Shown one piece after another: positions 17,129 through 25,255 of a stretch of 64,000 nucleotides of DNA. Under the pieces are notes generated by a model. That model was not told the origin of the DNA, searched no databases, and saw only the letters and a program-made list of their open reading frames with translations. Position 1 is the stretch's first letter; each line of letters opens with the position of its first letter. The stretch is from Emcibacter sp. (GTDB taxonomy: Bacteria > Pseudomonadota > Alphaproteobacteria > Sphingomonadales > Emcibacteraceae): the NCBI RefSeq assembly GCF_963675455.1, contig NZ_OY776217.1, positions 1,536,001-1,600,000 of the forward strand, given 5' to 3'. A program made the translations under genes and the position numbers.

Positions 17129-17623
17129 ATGAGTGACAAAAAACCAGTTGTGGGCATAATCATGGGAAGCCAGTCGGACTGGGAAACCATGAAGCATGCG
17201 GTGGATGTGCTGACGGAACTCGGTGTGAGCCATGAAACAAGGATTGTTTCTGCCCACAGAACGCCAAAAAGACTATATGAGTATGCTGAAGCCGCCAGTG
17301 ATCGGGGTTTGAAGGTGATTATAGCCGGCGCCGGCGGGGCGGCCCATTTGCCGGGCATGGCCGCTTCCATGACAACCCTGCCGGTCTTTGGGGTGCCGGT
17401 GGAAAGCAAGGCCCTGAAAGGCATGGACAGTCTGTTGTCTATTGTCCAGATGCCTGGCGGCGTGCCAGTGGGTACTTTGGCTATTGGCAAGGCGGGTGCA
17501 AAAAATGCAGGTCTTCTAGCCGCTTCGGTGGTTGCGCTCATGGATGAGTCTGTGGCGGTGAAACTGGCGAACTGGCGGGCCAGGCAGACAGAGGCTGTGG
17601 CCCCGGAGCCGAAAGACGACTAG
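17129..17623 (+). CDS. purE: N5-carboxyaminoimidazole ribonucleotide mutase PurE
   Basis: Converts N5-CAIR to CAIR in purine synthesis. 164 aa, class I PurE. Signature motifs: GIIMGSQSDWETM, HRTPKRLYEYA and AGAGGAAHLPGMAAS with GVPVESKALKGMDSLLSIVQMPGGVPV. purK follows after 25 nt; together they replace the formyl-independent CO2 route. The 290 nt upstream (16839-17128) hold no gene and no riboswitch I can recognise. Confidence 0.97.
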   Translation: MSDKKPVVGIIMGSQSDWETMKHAVDVLTELGVSHETRIVSAHRTPKRLYEYAEAASDRGLKVIIAGAGGAAHLPGMAASMTTLPVFGVPVESKALKGMDSLLSIVQMPGGVPVGTLAIGKAGAKNAGLLAASVVALMDESVAVKLANWRARQTEAVAPEPKDD

Positions 17624-17648
17624 GCGGTTTTCCTACAGGATTAATGAA

Positions 17649-18740
17649 ATGACAGGTCTTTCTCCCGGCGCAACAATCGGTATTCTTGGTGGCGGACAGC
17701 TTGGGCGCATGCTTGCGATGGCGGCGGCCCAGCTTGGCTTCAGGTCCCACATTTATTGCCCGGACCATAAATTTCCCGCTGATCAGGTGACAGACCTGGT
17801 GACGCGGGCGGCCTATGAGGACAAGGACAGTCTCGAGGCCTTTGCCGCCTCGGTGGATGTGATCACCTACGAGTTTGAAAATATTCCGGTGGAGACGGTC
17901 GGGTGGCTGGCCGGGAAGGTGCCGGTGTTCCCTGACGCCCGGGTGCTGGAGGTTTCACAGGACCGGCTGCAGGAAAAGGGCTTCATCAATGCCCTGGGGA
18001 TCGCCACAGCGCCCTACGCGGGTGCAGGAACGGCAGAAGAGGCGCTCAGCGCTCTTGAAAAAACTGGTTATCCCGCCGTACTCAAAACCAGGCGCTTCGG
18101 TTATGACGGCAAGGGCCAGGCTATTGTCCGCTCTGAGGGAGAAGTCAAGGCCGCGTTTGACAGTCTTGGCAGTGACAAAATCATAGTCGAGGGGTTCGTT
18201 AATTTCGATATGGAAATTTCCGTGCTGGTCGCCCGGGGCAGAGACGGGGAGGTGAAATCCTTCCTGCCGGCGGAAAATATCCATACCAACCATATTCTGG
18301 ATGTCTCCATCTGTCCGGCCCGGATCGGGCAGAACCTGCTGGACGAAGCGGTGGCGCTGGCGGAGAAAATTGTGGCGGAACTGAATTATGTGGGTGTTCT
18401 GGCGGTGGAACTTTTTGTGTCACCGGAGGAGCCGCGGCTGCGGGTGAACGAGATCGCTCCCCGGGTTCATAATTCCGGGCACTGGAGTATTGAAGCCTGT
18501 CCGACAAGCCAGTTTGAACAGCATATCCGCGCCATCTGTGGCCTGCCTCTGGGGGATACCCGGCTCTATGGCCAGGCGGTGATGAAAAACCTGATTGGCG
18601 ATGATATTCTTGATATGAAACATCTTCTTGCCGATCCCGACGCCAATGTGCACCATTATGGCAAGCTCGAGGCTCGGCCGGGCCGCAAGATGGGCCATGT
18701 CACCCGGCTCTATCCCTTAGATGTGAAAATCGATATCTGA
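17649..18740 (+). CDS. purK: N5-carboxyaminoimidazole ribonucleotide synthase PurK
   Basis: ATP-grasp enzyme that makes N5-CAIR from AIR and bicarbonate; 363 aa. The N-terminal dinucleotide-like motif GILGGGQLGRML, the central ATP-grasp part (KTRRFGYDGKGQAIV, then IIVEGFVNFDMEISVLVARG) and the C-terminal EIAPRVHNSGHWSIEA motif are all present. It is in an operon with purE; a terminator follows 10 nt past the stop. Confidence 0.97.
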   Translation: MTGLSPGATIGILGGGQLGRMLAMAAAQLGFRSHIYCPDHKFPADQVTDLVTRAAYEDKDSLEAFAASVDVITYEFENIPVETVGWLAGKVPVFPDARVLEVSQDRLQEKGFINALGIATAPYAGAGTAEEALSALEKTGYPAVLKTRRFGYDGKGQAIVRSEGEVKAAFDSLGSDKIIVEGFVNFDMEISVLVARGRDGEVKSFLPAENIHTNHILDVSICPARIGQNLLDEAVALAEKIVAELNYVGVLAVELFVSPEEPRLRVNEIAPRVHNSGHWSIEACPTSQFEQHIRAICGLPLGDTRLYGQAVMKNLIGDDILDMKHLLADPDANVHHYGKLEARPGRKMGHVTRLYPLDVKIDI

Positions 18741-18742
18741 AT

Positions 18743-18771
18743 AAAAAAAGCCCCGCCTAAATGGGCGGGGC
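18743..18771 (-). terminator. Terminator between purK and the CTERM-protein gene
   Basis: GCCCCGCC (18750-18757) / GGGCGGGGC stem, with a 5-nt loop. The T-run is on the minus-strand side (TTTTTTTATT), so it mainly ends the gene at 18804, but it also stands right after purK. Confidence 0.8.
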
Positions 18772-18803
18772 CTGTTATCCTTTTTCTGCTTTGACTGCTG
18801 TTT

Positions 18804-19424
18804 TTAGGTTTTTTTCCGACGTCGTGTACCGATCACCACGCTGGCCAGTCCGATAAGCATCAGGGAGGCAATCTCCGGTGTGGGCACCTGGGGTACATCC
18901 CCGTTCCAGAAGGTGAGGTGGGAAATGGCCTTGCCGTTGCCGTTATTGGTGATCAGGTTGTCGGTGAACAGGCTGCCGCTGGTCAGGCCGCCGACAAAGA
19001 AAATCGCATAACCTGTAGAGGACTTGACGGTGGCATATTCGGGGCCTGTGTCGGCAGCGCCGGTATATTCCCAGTTAATGGAGCTGTATTCACCTTCACT
19101 GGCAACGCCGGTGATGACAAAGTCACCGAAAGTGCCTGTATTGAACTCGCCGTCTTCCGGTATTTTAGTCATTTCGGTTACATCGATGATTTCGCCGTAG
19201 ACATAGGACAGCGCCGCCTCAACGGACTCTTCCTTGTCATTGCCGGAAGGGCCGGAGTTAAATTGAGGACTGTCAACCGTACAGGGAAGGCCCGCAACAC
19301 CTGCACCACCTGCGTCGCTGCAGAGGTCGGTAAAATCAGCCGCCAGGGAATTGGAGGAAAACATAAATGCTGCCGCGGTCAGGGCAGCAAGGCCAATTAC
19401 AATCTTTTTAATATACTGGGTCAT
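18804..19424 (-). CDS. VPxPE-CTERM surface/extracellular protein
   Basis: A 206-aa secreted protein: a signal peptide (MTQYIKKIVIGLAALTAAAFMFSSNSLAA), a mature beta-rich middle, and a C-terminal sorting signal VPTPEIASLMLIGLASVV ending in a basic tail (GTRRRKKT). This is the PEP-CTERM-like tripartite signal (motif, transmembrane segment, Arg/Lys cluster) recognised by an exosortase and cleaved on export. The exosortase is not in this window. Ser/Gly/Thr-rich mature part, two Cys pairs at most. The start is the ATG at 19424 with AGGTG upstream. A cluster of GANTC sites lies 125 bp upstream. Confidence 0.8.
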   Translation of the reverse strand: MTQYIKKIVIGLAALTAAAFMFSSNSLAADFTDLCSDAGGAGVAGLPCTVDSPQFNSGPSGNDKEESVEAALSYVYGEIIDVTEMTKIPEDGEFNTGTFGDFVITGVASEGEYSSINWEYTGAADTGPEYATVKSSTGYAIFFVGGLTSGSLFTDNLITNNGNGKAISHLTFWNGDVPQVPTPEIASLMLIGLASVVIGTRRRKKT

Positions 19425-19548
19425 CTTGACACCTACTTTTTCCAAACTGAAAACTTATTACATCATTCTGATATGCAAATGCCATGCCAAAAAGAAATAT
19501 CATTTATTTATAAGCACTTGGTAAATTAACTATACTTGGAGTATCGTG

Positions 19549-19571
19549 GATTCTGTAAAGATTCCCGACTC
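19549..19571. promoter_or_regulatory. Cluster of three GANTC (CcrM) sites upstream of the CTERM gene
   Basis: GATTC at 19549-19553, GATTC at 19560-19564, GACTC at 19567-19571. Three sites in 23 bp, against an expected 0.1 by chance. CcrM methylates GANTC and GcrA reads it in Alphaproteobacteria, so the promoter of the gene starting at 19424 may be cell-cycle regulated. This is inference. Confidence 0.5.
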
Positions 19572-19691
19572 TTTGTCAGGATTTCTTACAAGAGGTATGT
19601 CGGGCTGTTTTCGGGTTTCCGGGTGCTGATGTTTTCGGCGCCACAGCTTTGGGTGGTAACGTGGTGAGGGGAAGAGGAAGGGCAATATATA

Positions 19692-20357
19692 TTACTGCCC
19701 GTAACGCATTTTTCCGAGCCCGCGCCAGATATCCGGCACTCTTTCCGTCCAGTTTTTGAGTTCGGCCTTGCCTTTCTCGATTTTCATCACGTCCCCTATG
19801 CGGCGGCCGATAAAGGCGCTGGTGTCGGTCTGTTTCTCAGACTCATCCCCCAGCCAGTAGAGAATGCAGCTGCTGTAAACCCCGGCCAGAGTCAGGCGCT
19901 TGGTGTAATAGTTAAAGTCTGTCGAAGTGTCCCCGGTCAGCCGCCACATCAGGTCCACGGTCCGGTTCAGTAATTTTACGGCCAGGGGCTGGTTCTGTGG
20001 CAGCATCAGCCAGGTCAGGGCCCGGCGGGCGGCCTCCTTGTGCGGAAGCTCCACCTCAAGCCGTAAACGGATCAGGGTGGTGATTTTATCACGGACTTTC
20101 ATTTTATCCATTTCGAGCAGTTTGGCAGCGGATGACATTTCCTCATCGCAGTGTTTGGCCAGGGCATCAATCATATCACCCGGAGCATCGGGGAAAGCCA
20201 GTCGGGCGAGGCCATAGTCAATGCCAATATCCCGGGCGGCCTGGCGCAGGGTTAACCCGGTCCAGCCGTCAAAGGGGACGTGTGCCAGCGCCGCCTCGAG
20301 CAGCGGCGCGCGCAGATCGTCGGGGATGTCGGTCCTGATTCTTTTCTTTCGGGTCAT
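19692..20357 (-). CDS. COQ9-family protein
   Basis: A 221-aa protein with a TetR-like helical fold: DDLRAPLLEAALAHVPFDGWTGLTLRQAARDIGI at the N-terminus matches the COQ9 helix-turn-helix. The C-terminal block LMWRLTGDTSTDFNYYTKRLTLAGVYSSCILYWLGD is the conserved lipid-binding part. COQ9 binds ubiquinone precursors and helps COQ7-type hydroxylation; the bacterial role is inferred. The next gene, divergent, is rpsU, an arrangement conserved in Alphaproteobacteria. Confidence 0.9.
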   Translation of the reverse strand: MTRKKRIRTDIPDDLRAPLLEAALAHVPFDGWTGLTLRQAARDIGIDYGLARLAFPDAPGDMIDALAKHCDEEMSSAAKLLEMDKMKVRDKITTLIRLRLEVELPHKEAARRALTWLMLPQNQPLAVKLLNRTVDLMWRLTGDTSTDFNYYTKRLTLAGVYSSCILYWLGDESEKQTDTSAFIGRRIGDVMKIEKGKAELKNWTERVPDIWRGLGKMRYGQ

Positions 20358-20560
20358 GCGATCACTATAACGTCTGTCAAAGCAAGTGGTAAAGTACTAT
20401 CCATCGTCTGTATTCATATAATGATAACAGTTTGCTGATAAAAAGCTTCACAGGGCGTCTTTCTTTTGCTAGAAGGACTGCCATGGGAGTGGCCCGGTGA
20501 TCGGGAGGCTCCTGTTTTATTGTTAAACATTTTACCTAGAAAGGAGTGTGACGCTTAACC

Positions 20561-20767
20561 ATGCAGGTTATCGTCCGCGACAATAACGTTGATCAGGCTC
20601 TTCGCGCGCTGAAAAAGAAATTGCAGCGCGAAGGCGTGTACCGCGAAATGAAAATGCGTCGTTTTTACGAAAAACCTTCTGAAAAGAAGGCCCGTGAGAA
20701 CGCTGCAGCAGTTCGCCGCGCCCGCAAGCTTGATCGTAAACGTATGGAACGCGACGGCGCTTTGTAA
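20561..20767 (+). CDS. rpsU: 30S ribosomal protein S21
   Basis: 68 aa, beginning MQVIVRDNNVDQALRALKKK, with the conserved RRFYEKPSEKKARE. An SD-like AAGGAG lies 14 nt before the ATG, longer than usual. A strong terminator follows 24 nt after the stop. Confidence 0.97.
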   Translation: MQVIVRDNNVDQALRALKKKLQREGVYREMKMRRFYEKPSEKKARENAAAVRRARKLDRKRMERDGAL

Positions 20768-20790
20768 GAGCCGTTTCGTTATAAAAATTC

Positions 20791-20829
20791 AAAAGGCCGC
20801 CCTATCTGCTTGATAGGCGGCTTTTTTAT
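20791..20829 (+). terminator. Intrinsic terminator after rpsU
   Basis: AAAAGGCCGCCC...stem with GATAGGCGGCTTTTTTATT; long stem with U-rich tail on the plus strand. Confidence 0.88.
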
Positions 20830-20859
20830 TATATATTGAAGAAAACACAAGGGGTTATA

Positions 20860-21330
20860 ATGGTCGAAATAGTTGAAATCCGCCAACTTCAGTTTGAAGA
20901 CTGGGCAACGCTGTACAGGGGCTATGCGGATTCCTATGGGGTACCGATTACGGACGAGCAGCTTCACAAGGTCTGGGTGTGGCTGGGTGGCCACGAGACC
21001 GAGTTACGGGGCCTGGCGGCCATTTTGGACGGCAAGCCGGTCGGTATCGTTCATTATCGCCGGTTCCTGCGGCCTCTGGCCGGTGAGGTTGGTATTTTCC
21101 TTGATGACATTTATGTGGCCAGTGAAGCGCGCCGTCACGGTATTGGTGAAGCCATGCTGGAAGCCATCAAGAATATTGCGCAGACTCAGAACTGTACAAT
21201 GATTCGCTGGATCACACACGAAGATCGTCCGGATGCCCTGGCCTTTTACCAAAGATTCGGCAAGAGATCCCGCTGGGTTACCTTTGAAATGAAGCTTGAT
21301 GAGAAAGAGGAGGAATATGAGCGCAAATAA
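20860..21330 (+). CDS. GNAT-family N-acetyltransferase
   Basis: 156 aa. GNAT motif A is visible as LDDIYVASEARRHGIGEAMLEAIKN (R-x-x-G-x-G/A type), and motif B as RPDALAFYQRFGKRS. The likely donor is acetyl-CoA; the substrate is unknown. The ATG at 20860 has AAGGGG upstream. Its stop overlaps the next gene (start 21317) by 14 nt, so the two are coupled. Confidence 0.85.
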   Translation: MVEIVEIRQLQFEDWATLYRGYADSYGVPITDEQLHKVWVWLGGHETELRGLAAILDGKPVGIVHYRRFLRPLAGEVGIFLDDIYVASEARRHGIGEAMLEAIKNIAQTQNCTMIRWITHEDRPDALAFYQRFGKRSRWVTFEMKLDEKEEEYERK

Positions 21331-22348
21331 CTGCGGTTATCGGCTCCTCGGGAGAAAGCCGGAAGGTCTGGAGATCCCGGAGTTTATCGGAAGCCGGCAG
21401 TGGGGCGGTCCTGACCTGCAGACCATGCGCAATACTATTCTTGGCCCCCCGCTTGCATTGCAAAATTCAGGCGAACGCCTGTTGTTTGAAATAGAAAATG
21501 GGCAGAAACTTGTCGGATCTTTCCACGCTGACAATGAAGAGGATAGGCCTCTTGTAAAGAATCTGGTTATTTTAATTCATGGCATCACCGGCAGCGAGGA
21601 ATCAGCCTCTGTTATTTCGTCGGCGGCCTATCTGATTTCACAGGGATTCCCGGTATTGCGCCTGAACCTGCGTGGGTCAGGCCCATCCGGGAAAACCAGT
21701 CACGGTCCTTTCCATGCCGGCCTGACCGATGACCTGATATCGGTTCTCGCCCAGCTGCCCGAGAAATATCGCTCCCGGGGTGTTTTTGTCCATGCCGCTT
21801 CCCTGGGCGGGAATATGCTGTTGAAATATCTTGGTGAAGCAGTTGGAGAGACCATCGTGCGGGCGGCCGTCGGATTTTCGGTTCCCATAGACCTCAAGGC
21901 TACAGAACAGAAGTTGATGGAAAAACGCAATAGTCTGTATCATGGTTATATTTTACAGGGACTGAAGAGTCAGGCAAACCTCAATCTGGCGCGGGAGGGA
22001 TATCCGGTTTCTGTGACCAATGCCGCGCTGGCGGCGGAAAGCATATATGAGTTCGATGATAAATATGTTGCCAAGATCCATAATCTGGGCGGAGCAGAGA
22101 ATTATTACGCGAGCCAGTCTGCAACTGGGTTTCTTGCGGAGATTCTCAAGCCCACGCTTCTTGTCCATGCGGAGAATGATCCCTGGGTGCCGGCGAGGAT
22201 TTATGAAGAAAGAAACTGGCCTGAGGATAAGAATATCACCGTCCTTCTGACTGATGACGGGGGACATGCGGGTTTTCATACTCAGGACAACAAGGTGCCC
22301 TGGCATGACCGGCTTGCGGCGCTGTTTTTCGACCTGCATCTGTCGTGA
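21317..22348 (+). CDS. YheT-family alpha/beta hydrolase
   Basis: 343 aa. The family block is clear: LVILIHGITGSEESASVI, RLNLRGSGPSGKTSHGPFHAGLTDDL, and the nucleophile elbow AASLGGNMLLKYLGE (first residue Ala instead of the usual Gly). The acid/base residues lie in HAENDPWVP and DGGHAGFHT. YheT-type proteins are esterase-like; substrates are not defined. The ATG at 21317 has GAGGAGGA upstream. It overlaps the GNAT gene. Confidence 0.88.
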   Translation: MSANNCGYRLLGRKPEGLEIPEFIGSRQWGGPDLQTMRNTILGPPLALQNSGERLLFEIENGQKLVGSFHADNEEDRPLVKNLVILIHGITGSEESASVISSAAYLISQGFPVLRLNLRGSGPSGKTSHGPFHAGLTDDLISVLAQLPEKYRSRGVFVHAASLGGNMLLKYLGEAVGETIVRAAVGFSVPIDLKATEQKLMEKRNSLYHGYILQGLKSQANLNLAREGYPVSVTNAALAAESIYEFDDKYVAKIHNLGGAENYYASQSATGFLAEILKPTLLVHAENDPWVPARIYEERNWPEDKNITVLLTDDGGHAGFHTQDNKVPWHDRLAALFFDLHLS

Positions 22349-22364
22349 CGGTTTGTAGGAGTAA

Positions 22365-23735
22365 TTGACGGGGGATGTTTTGAGGGTTCGGAAAAGCGCA
22401 GCTATTCTATACACAGTTCTATTTGCCTTTTTTTGTGTGCTTTGCAGTTCAGCTCGTGCTGTCGAGTCTCCACCGGCGGGGCAGACCTTTAAGCTGAAGG
22501 CGGGGGAGGTTCTTCCTTTTGTGGAAAAACTTATTCTGGAAGGCCGCCTTGATGAGGCCAGGCAGATCCTTGCCCAGGTGAAGGGGCTCACCCCCGACCC
22601 GGTACAGGAACAGTTTCTGGCCGGGCAGATCGCTGGTCTGGAAAAACGCTACCACGATGCTATTGATATATATCGCGATATTCTGTCCAGGCATCCCAAA
22701 TTAACCCGGGTTCGGCTCGAACTTGCCCGGGCGCTTTTCGAAGCTGGTGAGGACGCAAGCGCCAGACATCATTTCGAGCTTGTCCTGGGGGAAAAGTTGC
22801 CGCCTGCCGTGGAACAGAATGTTAATCGTTTTCTATACGAGATACGGAAACGAAAAAGATGGCAGGTCAGGGCTTATTTTGCCATTGCTCCTGACAGTAA
22901 TATCACCGCTGCAACAGACCAGGATACGGTCTATATTTACGGCCTGCCTTTTGATCTTTCGGAAGATGCCCGGGAAACCTCGGGTCTTGGTATTATCGGC
23001 TCGACGGGTTTTGATTATTTCTGGCCATTGAGTGATCAGCTAAAGCTCAAGAGCGGTTTCGACATTTATCATACCCAATACAGCAAGTCACAATTCAATG
23101 ATACTTTCCTGTCCGGCAACATCGGGCCCAGGTTTGTCTTCGAAAAGACGGCGCTTACGCCGCAGTTTCTAGGGTATTACCGGTGGTACGGCGGAGAAGC
23201 CTATAACCATGCTTACGGCGGGCAGCTTCTTGCGGAACATGTTCTGTCCAGCCGGTGGCGTCTTGACGGAACCCTGAGCTGGCAGCAACTGGAATATGAC
23301 CGTGACGTGCGGCGGAATGGACATCTGGCCAGTATTACGACCCGGGTGAGCTATAGCCTGACGTCGTCAAGCCTGTTGCAATTTCTTGTGGGCGGCACCT
23401 GGGAGGAAACCAGGGCGGAAGACCTGGATAATCTGTCCATGCGTCTTGGTGTCGGCTATTACAAGGATTTTGGCCGGGGTGTTACGTTACTGATCAGGCC
23501 CGAAGTGCTTCTGCGTTATTATGATGCGGTTGAAAATGGCTTTGCCGTCGAAACCGATGGGGAGGACAGGAAGGATACACGCTACAGCCTGTCTGTTGAT
23601 CTTACCAAGCGGGACTGGTCAATCTGGGGCTTTGCTCCCGTGTTCGGCTACAGCTATACAAACAACAGGTCAAATGTAGGTTTTTACAGTTATGAACGAC
23701 ATCGCTTTCAACTGGGGCTGACAAGAACCTTCTAG
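22365..23735 (+). CDS. SLAM-like (DUF560) outer-membrane protein with N-terminal TPR
   Basis: A 456-aa protein: signal peptide (KSAAILYTVLFAFFCVLCSSARA), periplasmic TPR part (VEKLILEGRLDEARQILAQVKGL; HDAIDIYRDILSRHPKLTRVRLELARALFEAGEDASARHHF), and a C-terminal beta-barrel of about 280 residues ending in RFQLGLTRTF, a terminal aromatic residue as in Omp signals. This layout is that of SLAM proteins (surface lipoprotein assembly modifiers). The start has no ATG; TTG at 22365 or 22380. The function here is inferred. Confidence 0.8.
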   Translation: MTGDVLRVRKSAAILYTVLFAFFCVLCSSARAVESPPAGQTFKLKAGEVLPFVEKLILEGRLDEARQILAQVKGLTPDPVQEQFLAGQIAGLEKRYHDAIDIYRDILSRHPKLTRVRLELARALFEAGEDASARHHFELVLGEKLPPAVEQNVNRFLYEIRKRKRWQVRAYFAIAPDSNITAATDQDTVYIYGLPFDLSEDARETSGLGIIGSTGFDYFWPLSDQLKLKSGFDIYHTQYSKSQFNDTFLSGNIGPRFVFEKTALTPQFLGYYRWYGGEAYNHAYGGQLLAEHVLSSRWRLDGTLSWQQLEYDRDVRRNGHLASITTRVSYSLTSSSLLQFLVGGTWEETRAEDLDNLSMRLGVGYYKDFGRGVTLLIRPEVLLRYYDAVENGFAVETDGEDRKDTRYSLSVDLTKRDWSIWGFAPVFGYSYTNNRSNVGFYSYERHRFQLGLTRTF

Positions 23736-23741
23736 AAATTT

Positions 23742-23921
23742 TTATCTTGGTTCCACATTATAGTCGTCAAATTCCCATTCCCCTGCTTTTTCAATTTCTT
23801 CCATGAAAAGATGTTCAGCAGACACAACGGCTTCCTCTTCAGAGTCCGCATTGACATCAGCAACCCAATAAAAAGTACCGCGCTTCAGGCTTGCCTTGAG
23901 GGTGACGTTATATTTCGCCAT
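23742..23921 (-). CDS. Conserved-looking small protein of unknown function
   Basis: A 59-aa protein (MAKYNVTLKASLKRGTFYWV...), beta strand, then an acidic helix (DSEEEAVVSAEHLFMEEIEK), then EWEFDDYNVEPR. The ATG at 23921 has AAGGACA upstream with normal spacing. No family known to me. It is convergent with the SLAM-like gene, stops 6 nt apart, and divergent from the FN3K-like gene. Confidence 0.6.
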   Translation of the reverse strand: MAKYNVTLKASLKRGTFYWVADVNADSEEEAVVSAEHLFMEEIEKAGEWEFDDYNVEPR

Positions 23922-24015
23922 GAAAATGTCCTTTTGAATCTGTTGAGATGCTGATGTTATGCTGTACCCGCCTGATACTGACTTTTCAAGGTGAAATGTC
24001 AGTCCGGAGAGGAGA

Positions 24016-24864
24016 ATGTCCATTCAGGATGTGCGACAAATAATGAAAGAGGTATTCGGCAGTGAGGTCGTCAACAGCTCTTTGTTGTCTGGCGGATGTC
24101 TGGCTGACCTGCAGCTTGTGCGGCTGGAAAACGGAATGTCAGTGGTTGTAAAGCAGGGAGACAGCCTTCGTTGTGAGGCCTCTATGCTGGACTATCTGCG
24201 TAAATCTACATCACTCCCGGTTCCCGAGGTCTTTGGTGCCGCAGACGGCTATATGTTAATGGAATATCTGCCGGGCAAGACGAATGCTCTTAGTGTTGCG
24301 GCGGAAAGGCACCTCGGGGCCATGATTGCGGACCTGCATTCCATCAGCCGGCCGGATTTTGGTTTTGAAATGGATACTGTAATCGGTCCGTTGCCTCAAC
24401 CCAATGACGATAGTGATGACTGGTGTGTTTTTTTCCGGGATCGCCGGCTTGTTTTTATGGCTGATCTGGCGCGGCAGGCGGGGCAGTTGTCGGACGAGGT
24501 GTATGGCCGTGTATTGAAACTGGCGGAACGGCTGGATAAATTTATCGGTCACAAGCCGCCGGTTTCCCTGTTGCATGGTGATCTGTGGGGCGGAAATATC
24601 CTTTCCGACAAGGGCGGGGTAACCGGCATTATTGATCCCGCCATATATTATGGTGATGCCGAAGTGGAACTGGCCTTCATGACTCTGTTCGGGACGGTGG
24701 GACAGGATTTCTTCGAAGTTTATGGAGAGCGACGTTTGCTGGATGCGGATTTTTTCCGGGTGCGCAGGGATATTTATCTTCTTTATCCGTTGCTGGTGCA
24801 TGTACGGTTATTCGGCGGGGGGTATGTAAGTCAGCTTAATGCAGTCCTGGAAAAATATTTATAA
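24016..24864 (+). CDS. Fructosamine-3-kinase / APH-like phosphotransferase
   Basis: 282 aa with the aminoglycoside-phosphotransferase fold. The Brenner motif is LLHGDLWGGNIL, then GIIDPAIYYGDAEVELAFMTLFG, the typical fructosamine-kinase consensus. Together with VVKQGDSLRCEASML and EYLPG these indicate a small-molecule kinase that repairs glycated amines. The ATG has GAGAGGAGA upstream. Confidence 0.88.
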   Translation: MSIQDVRQIMKEVFGSEVVNSSLLSGGCLADLQLVRLENGMSVVVKQGDSLRCEASMLDYLRKSTSLPVPEVFGAADGYMLMEYLPGKTNALSVAAERHLGAMIADLHSISRPDFGFEMDTVIGPLPQPNDDSDDWCVFFRDRRLVFMADLARQAGQLSDEVYGRVLKLAERLDKFIGHKPPVSLLHGDLWGGNILSDKGGVTGIIDPAIYYGDAEVELAFMTLFGTVGQDFFEVYGERRLLDADFFRVRRDIYLLYPLLVHVRLFGGGYVSQLNAVLEKYL

Positions 24865-24871
24865 GATGCAG

Positions 24872-25020
24872 AAAAAATGGCGCATCCCGTGAGGGAGCGC
24901 CATAGTTGCAAGGAGGGTTTCGATCACGTGTTGCCTAAAATCGCGTTAAAAGGCAACCCAACATGACAACTCAATGCCATGCTGACCGGTAGATGAAGGG
25001 GGCTTGAAAACCTTCATCCA
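24872..25020 (-). ncRNA. Candidate structured RNA on the minus strand
   Basis: Three nested inverted repeats: GATGAAGG (24992-24999) / CCTTCATC (25011-25018); GTTGCCT (24930-24936) / AGGCAAC (24951-24957); ATGGCGC (24877-24883) / GCGCCAT (24897-24903), the last followed on the minus strand by TTTTTT. No gene on the minus strand precedes it, so it is not the terminator of a known gene. The region 24865-25168 otherwise holds no coding frame above 25 codons. It could be an sRNA, or a leader peptide gene (23 codons beginning MKVFKPPSST). Unproven. Confidence 0.4.
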
Positions 25021-25133
25021 AAACAAGGTTACCTTAATAGGGGTTTATAGGCAAATATAATCTATTTATAAGAAGTTTATGAGATTTTTAATAAATATTT
25101 ATCCTATTTATACCTCTTATATGAAAATAATAC

Positions 25134-25162
25134 TTGACTTATAGGGGTTAGTAGGGTATTAT
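25134..25162 (+). promoter_or_regulatory. Sigma-70-type promoter upstream of the particle cluster
   Basis: TTGACT (25134-25139), 17-bp spacer, TATTAT (25157-25162). It is the best promoter match in front of the cluster. A motif like AGGGGTT..TAGG occurs twice: near 25040 and in the spacer (25143-25156), possibly an operator. A near-CtrA box (TTAA-N7-TTAT) is at 25034-25048. Confidence 0.55.
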
Positions 25163-25168
25163 ATTAAG

Positions 25169-25255
25169 CATAGTGGGAAATCAGCTCACGGGACGGCCCA
25201 ATATGTCCCTATCGCGAATTTGCAAACACCTGTCTTTCGAGGCGGGTGTTTTTTT
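25169..25255 (+). ncRNA. Candidate short transcript / attenuator ahead of the terminase gene
   Basis: The promoter above and a strong intrinsic terminator (AACACCTGTC 25225-25234, loop TTTCGA, GGCGGGTGTT 25241-25250, then Ts to 25255) delimit about 85 nt. A second hairpin is GGGAC...GTCCC (about 25190-25209). Either an sRNA, or an attenuator controlling entry into the structural operon. The layout resembles small trans-acting RNAs of Alphaproteobacteria. No coding role is clear, though the terminase frame runs through it. Confidence 0.45.

Noticed and set aside
19680..19700. Inverted repeat GGGCA...TGCCC near the end of the COQ9 gene
   Set aside because: Short stem without a T-run and overlapping the stop codon; not convincing as a terminator.
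24865..25168. Search for tRNA or attachment site beside the cluster
   Set aside because: No cloverleaf or CCA end could be read, and no matching direct repeat was found by eye on the other side of the cluster; an exhaustive search was not possible.
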